A program made the position numbers and the translations under genes. This document shows, one piece after another, positions 8,205 through 9,777 of a stretch of DNA of 9,777 bases; positions within the stretch are counted from its first letter, which is position 1; every line of letters starts with the position of its first letter. The stretch is from Alphaproteobacteria bacterium (GTDB lineage Bacteria > Pseudomonadota > Alphaproteobacteria > Rhizobiales > Aestuariivirgaceae): NCBI GenBank assembly GCA_005884715.1, contig VAZZ01000275.1:1-9777 (forward strand), in the 5' to 3' direction. The notes under the pieces were generated by a model. The model was not told where the DNA came from and did no database searches. It worked only from the letters and a program-made list of their open reading frames with translations.

Positions 8205-9071
8205 TCACTTTTGACCTGACGAGGCCCGGCGATCCTTAACAAGATCGCGGAGCCGACCCTTCCAGCCGATATGTGGCCTGAAATCGAAACCCTGATCACG
8301 ATGTTCTCCGCCCTGCACGGCAGCCCACCATGCCACGGCGGCTCCGAGCGCCAGCGTGGCGGCAATCGCGAAAGCGAGGAGAAGCGCGAATCTCCGGGCC
8401 TTTTCCGCCGCCGCCTGCGCCCGACCGACGACTGTATCGACCCGAGCCTTCGCCTCTGGCTCCGGAATGCCGCTTTGGTGCATTACCAGCTTGCTGAGAT
8501 AGGCACGATCGTCCGGTGAGACATCACCGGCAGGATTACGCATAAAGATACGTGTGACCTCGTTGCGCCGGCTCTCCGTTTCGGCCGGCGCGACGGTCGC
8601 AGGATTATCGGATCGCAAGAGAACATCGGCAAAATATGCCGTCGGTACAGTCGCAGTTTTGGCTGCGCCAGCAACGGTCAAGGCCGTAAGCGAGGCGCCA
8701 AGAATCACACCGAGCGCCCAAGTTAGCGCGCCATGCATCCCATCGCGCATTTCCCGCTCATGTTCACCAGTCGTATACCGGCGTATCAAGAGGCCTGTGA
8801 AATAGCCACCCGCCAAGAAACTGACAATAGTGACCACCAGAATCCAGAGCGACAGCACGATCGCAAAGGTGGCAGCTGACACGCTTTCGGGCGGATAAGG
8901 TGAAGTGATCGACAAGCCTATTCCGGTCCCAAAAGTAAACAGCACGAAGGAAATAGCCGAGGCCATCACCGCACCGGCAATGACAGCCGGCCAGTCTACA
9001 TATGCGGTTCCCTCGGTATTCACGGTCGTCGATAGAACCGCCACCTCTGCTCCTCGGTCTAGATCGGTCAT
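8205..9071 (-). CDS. Four-span membrane protein of unknown function, probably general-stress induced
   Basis: 288 residues; I recognise the type as a conserved hypothetical of Rhizobiales genomes (sometimes, I believe, labelled PhnA-like) but know no function. Hydrophobic spans are at about 27-54, 67-97, 112-137 and 228-252. The first begins with VDWPAVIAGAVMASAISF and has a glycine-rich FGTGIGLS; the second includes FLAGGYFTG; the third is preceded by an RDGMHGALTWALG segment. Between spans three and four lies a hydrophilic region of about 90 residues (140-227), rich in charged residues and alanine, ending in a likely helix RAQAAAEKARR. The basic tail (RPHIGWKGRLRDLVKDRR) suggests a cytoplasmic C-terminus. 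ATG 9071 has a strong GGAGG (complement of 9077-9081) five bases upstream. It lies 12 bases after the microprotein gene and should share that gene's transcript and its EcfG-type promoter. Confidence 0.85.
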   Translation of the reverse strand: MTDLDRGAEVAVLSTTVNTEGTAYVDWPAVIAGAVMASAISFVLFTFGTGIGLSITSPYPPESVSAATFAIVLSLWILVVTIVSFLAGGYFTGLLIRRYTTGEHEREMRDGMHGALTWALGVILGASLTALTVAGAAKTATVPTAYFADVLLRSDNPATVAPAETESRRNEVTRIFMRNPAGDVSPDDRAYLSKLVMHQSGIPEPEAKARVDTVVGRAQAAAEKARRFALLLAFAIAATLALGAAVAWWAAVQGGEHRDQGFDFRPHIGWKGRLRDLVKDRRASSGQK

Positions 9072-9083
9072 GATGACCTCCGC

Positions 9084-9158
9084 CTAACGCAAGCCGAGCA
9101 ATGACAGGACTGCCATTATCACGACAATGAGTCCGATAAGATAAATGATCTGATTCAT
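9084..9158 (-). CDS. 24-residue single-span membrane microprotein
   Basis: A tiny gene, ATG 9158-9156 to TAG 9086-9084. The product starts MNQIIYLIGLIVVIMAVL and ends SLLGLR: a short N-terminus, one hydrophobic helix over nearly the whole length, and a C-terminal arginine. From memory, very similar 24-25 residue peptides (MNxIIYxIGLIVVxxAxLSxxGLR) recur as unnamed ORFs in alphaproteobacteria, but I cannot check this here. Support for it being real: AAGAGG (complement of 9167-9172) eight bases before the ATG, a perfect EcfG-type promoter with a predicted leader of about 28 bases, and a 12-base gap to the membrane-protein gene with its own strong ribosome site. It may insert as a helix that modifies a membrane complex, perhaps the protein encoded next; that is a guess. 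Confidence 0.7.
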   Translation of the reverse strand: MNQIIYLIGLIVVIMAVLSLLGLR

Positions 9159-9192
9159 GGCGATGCCTCTTTTGTGAAGACACTCAGTCGCA

Positions 9193-9217
9193 AACGACCA
9201 AGCGGAAGCTAAGTTCC
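9193..9217 (-). promoter_or_regulatory. EcfG-type general stress promoter (GGAAC-N16-CGTT)
   Basis: On the - strand GGAAC (complement of 9213-9217) is followed after exactly 16 bases by CGTT (complement of 9193-9196). This matches the consensus of the alphaproteobacterial general stress sigma factor EcfG (PhyR-NepR-EcfG cascade), GGAAC-N16/17-CGTT. A start of transcription near 9186 would give a leader of about 28 bases to the microprotein ATG at 9158, a very ordinary distance. It should control the microprotein and the four-span membrane protein behind it. The match is exact; the regulation is inferred. Confidence 0.65.
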
Positions 9218-9660
9218 CTTGCGCCAGCAGCAACCAAGGTGGATCGTCCGCGTTGCAGCTTGCTCACGCAGGCAGGGGAATTTTGATCCGGGGCAGGCGC
9301 TCGCTGCGGGATGGCCATTAACAACAATCGCGCCAGAAACGGGGGTGTTTTGGGAACCCTTTGGCGAATTTCCGGGATTTTCCAGACCCTTTCTCCAACT
9401 TGAGCATCGGCGGCGATCATAGGCGTGCTTGCTGCCTGGCTTGTATTGGGCGGATAGCTCTTTTTGCCCGCGGTCCTGCCAGGAAACGGCACTCCGAGCG
9501 GCCGCACGGTGTGGACTTCTACGCCCGTGCCAACCGTAAATCCCCTGCCGAACAGGAAGCGGCTATTCGCCGAACTCGACCGTCGTCCTGAGCTTGAATC
9601 TGGCTGGCTTCAATTGGCTGGGCGGCGGAATCGACCCGCTTGCCAGGTTGCCGCCGCTAA
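9218..9660. other. No recognisable gene
   Basis: Several open frames of 60-110 codons cross this stretch on both strands, but none has a good ribosome site, consistent third-position bias, or a product that I recognise. One frame that opens after the TAA at 9537-9539 reads through to a TAG near 9743 with a mildly protein-like part (SPNSTVVLSLNLAGFNWLGG), but it overlaps the better-supported start at 9725 and has no clear start of its own. The stretch may be a decayed gene or a long spacer between two divergent stress-type promoters. Confidence 0.4.
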
Positions 9661-9685
9661 GGAACCGAGGTGAGATGTGCAAGTT
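9661..9685 (+). promoter_or_regulatory. Possible second EcfG-type promoter (GGAAC-N16-AGTT)
   Basis: GGAAC at 9661-9665 is followed after 16 bases by AGTT at 9682-9685; the first base of the -10 element (usually C) is the only departure from the EcfG consensus. A transcript starting near 9692 would reach the ATG at 9725 after about 33 bases, much like the arrangement on the other strand at 9193-9217. A five-base plus three-base match can arise by chance, so this rests mostly on position. Confidence 0.4.
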
Positions 9686-9724
9686 TCAATTAGCGAGCGC
9701 CATTATCCACAGGGAAGCCGCAGA

Positions 9725-9777
9725 ATGGCGAAAAAAGTCGATTTAGAGCCGATCGCTCAAGAAGTGATTGATGAGGC
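9725..9777 (+). CDS. Start of an unidentified gene running off the right edge
   Basis: From ATG 9725 the frame is open to the end of the window and reads MAKKVDLEPIAQEVIDE, 17 complete codons. AGGGA at 9711-9715 lies nine bases before the ATG, and a possible EcfG-type promoter lies about 40 bases upstream. The peptide is hydrophilic and could begin a helix; it is too short to assign to a family. Other frames here hit stops or lack a ribosome site. Confidence 0.45.
   Translation, partial: MAKKVDLEPIAQEVIDE

Noticed and set aside
9184..9507. 107-codon open frame on the - strand
   Set aside because: No ribosome site, no recognisable motifs, and it would overlap the EcfG-type promoter of the microprotein.
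9464..9673. 69-codon open frame on the + strand
   Set aside because: Proline/arginine-rich, no ribosome site, no recognisable product.
9675..9743. Short frame starting MCKFQLAS on the + strand
   Set aside because: Only 22 codons; it begins upstream of the predicted start of transcription and overlaps the better-supported ATG at 9725.

Overview
This looks like chromosomal DNA of a high-GC alphaproteobacterium, most likely of the Rhizobiales/Hyphomicrobiales type. The basis is codon usage rich in G/C third positions, a Dpp/Opp-style solute transporter operon, and a site matching the alphaproteobacterial general-stress sigma factor (EcfG) consensus. The species cannot be read from the window.

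Left part (1-5570, + strand): a tightly packed operon of a peptide-type ABC importer. It holds the 3' end of a family 5 substrate-binding protein, a hairpin in the only sizeable gap, two permeases of the DppB and DppC type, and two ATPases of the DppD and DppF type, both carrying the same four-cysteine C-terminal signature. The last gene is a 3-hydroxyacyl-CoA dehydrogenase family enzyme. Gene junctions are 11 bases or less, or overlap, and at the two junctions that follow the permease genes the upstream TGA stop lies inside the next gene's Shine-Dalgarno sequence. The enzyme at the end suggests that the imported solute, or something made from it, is oxidised at a hydroxyl group, but the substrate is not shown by the sequence.

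Middle (5471-6866, - strand, convergent with the operon): a two-gene unit that appears to be decaying. The 3' two thirds of the upstream gene encode the C-terminal half of an Old Yellow Enzyme reductase whose first half is absent. Ten bases downstream lies an isochorismatase/YcaC-type cysteine hydrolase with an intact catalytic triad but an apparent one-base frameshift near 5655-5672. The frameshift replaces its natural end (about 5617) with a tail that runs antisense into the dehydrogenase gene.

Right part: a periplasmic PBP4/DacB-type D,D-carboxypeptidase/endopeptidase (6910-8130, +), visibly less GC-rich than the transporter and short for its family. Convergent with it is a - strand operon (9158 to 8205) of a 24-residue single-span membrane microprotein followed by a four-span membrane protein of unknown function. 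In front of this pair lies an exact GGAAC-N16-CGTT site, so I infer that it belongs to the PhyR/EcfG general stress regulon. A weaker site of the same type (GGAAC-N16-AGTT) precedes a gene that starts at 9725 and runs off the right edge. The stretch between the two sites holds no gene that I can recognise.

The best leads are the stress-promoter/microprotein unit and the two damaged enzyme genes. I saw no CRISPR array, tRNA, rRNA, insertion sequence or phage gene.
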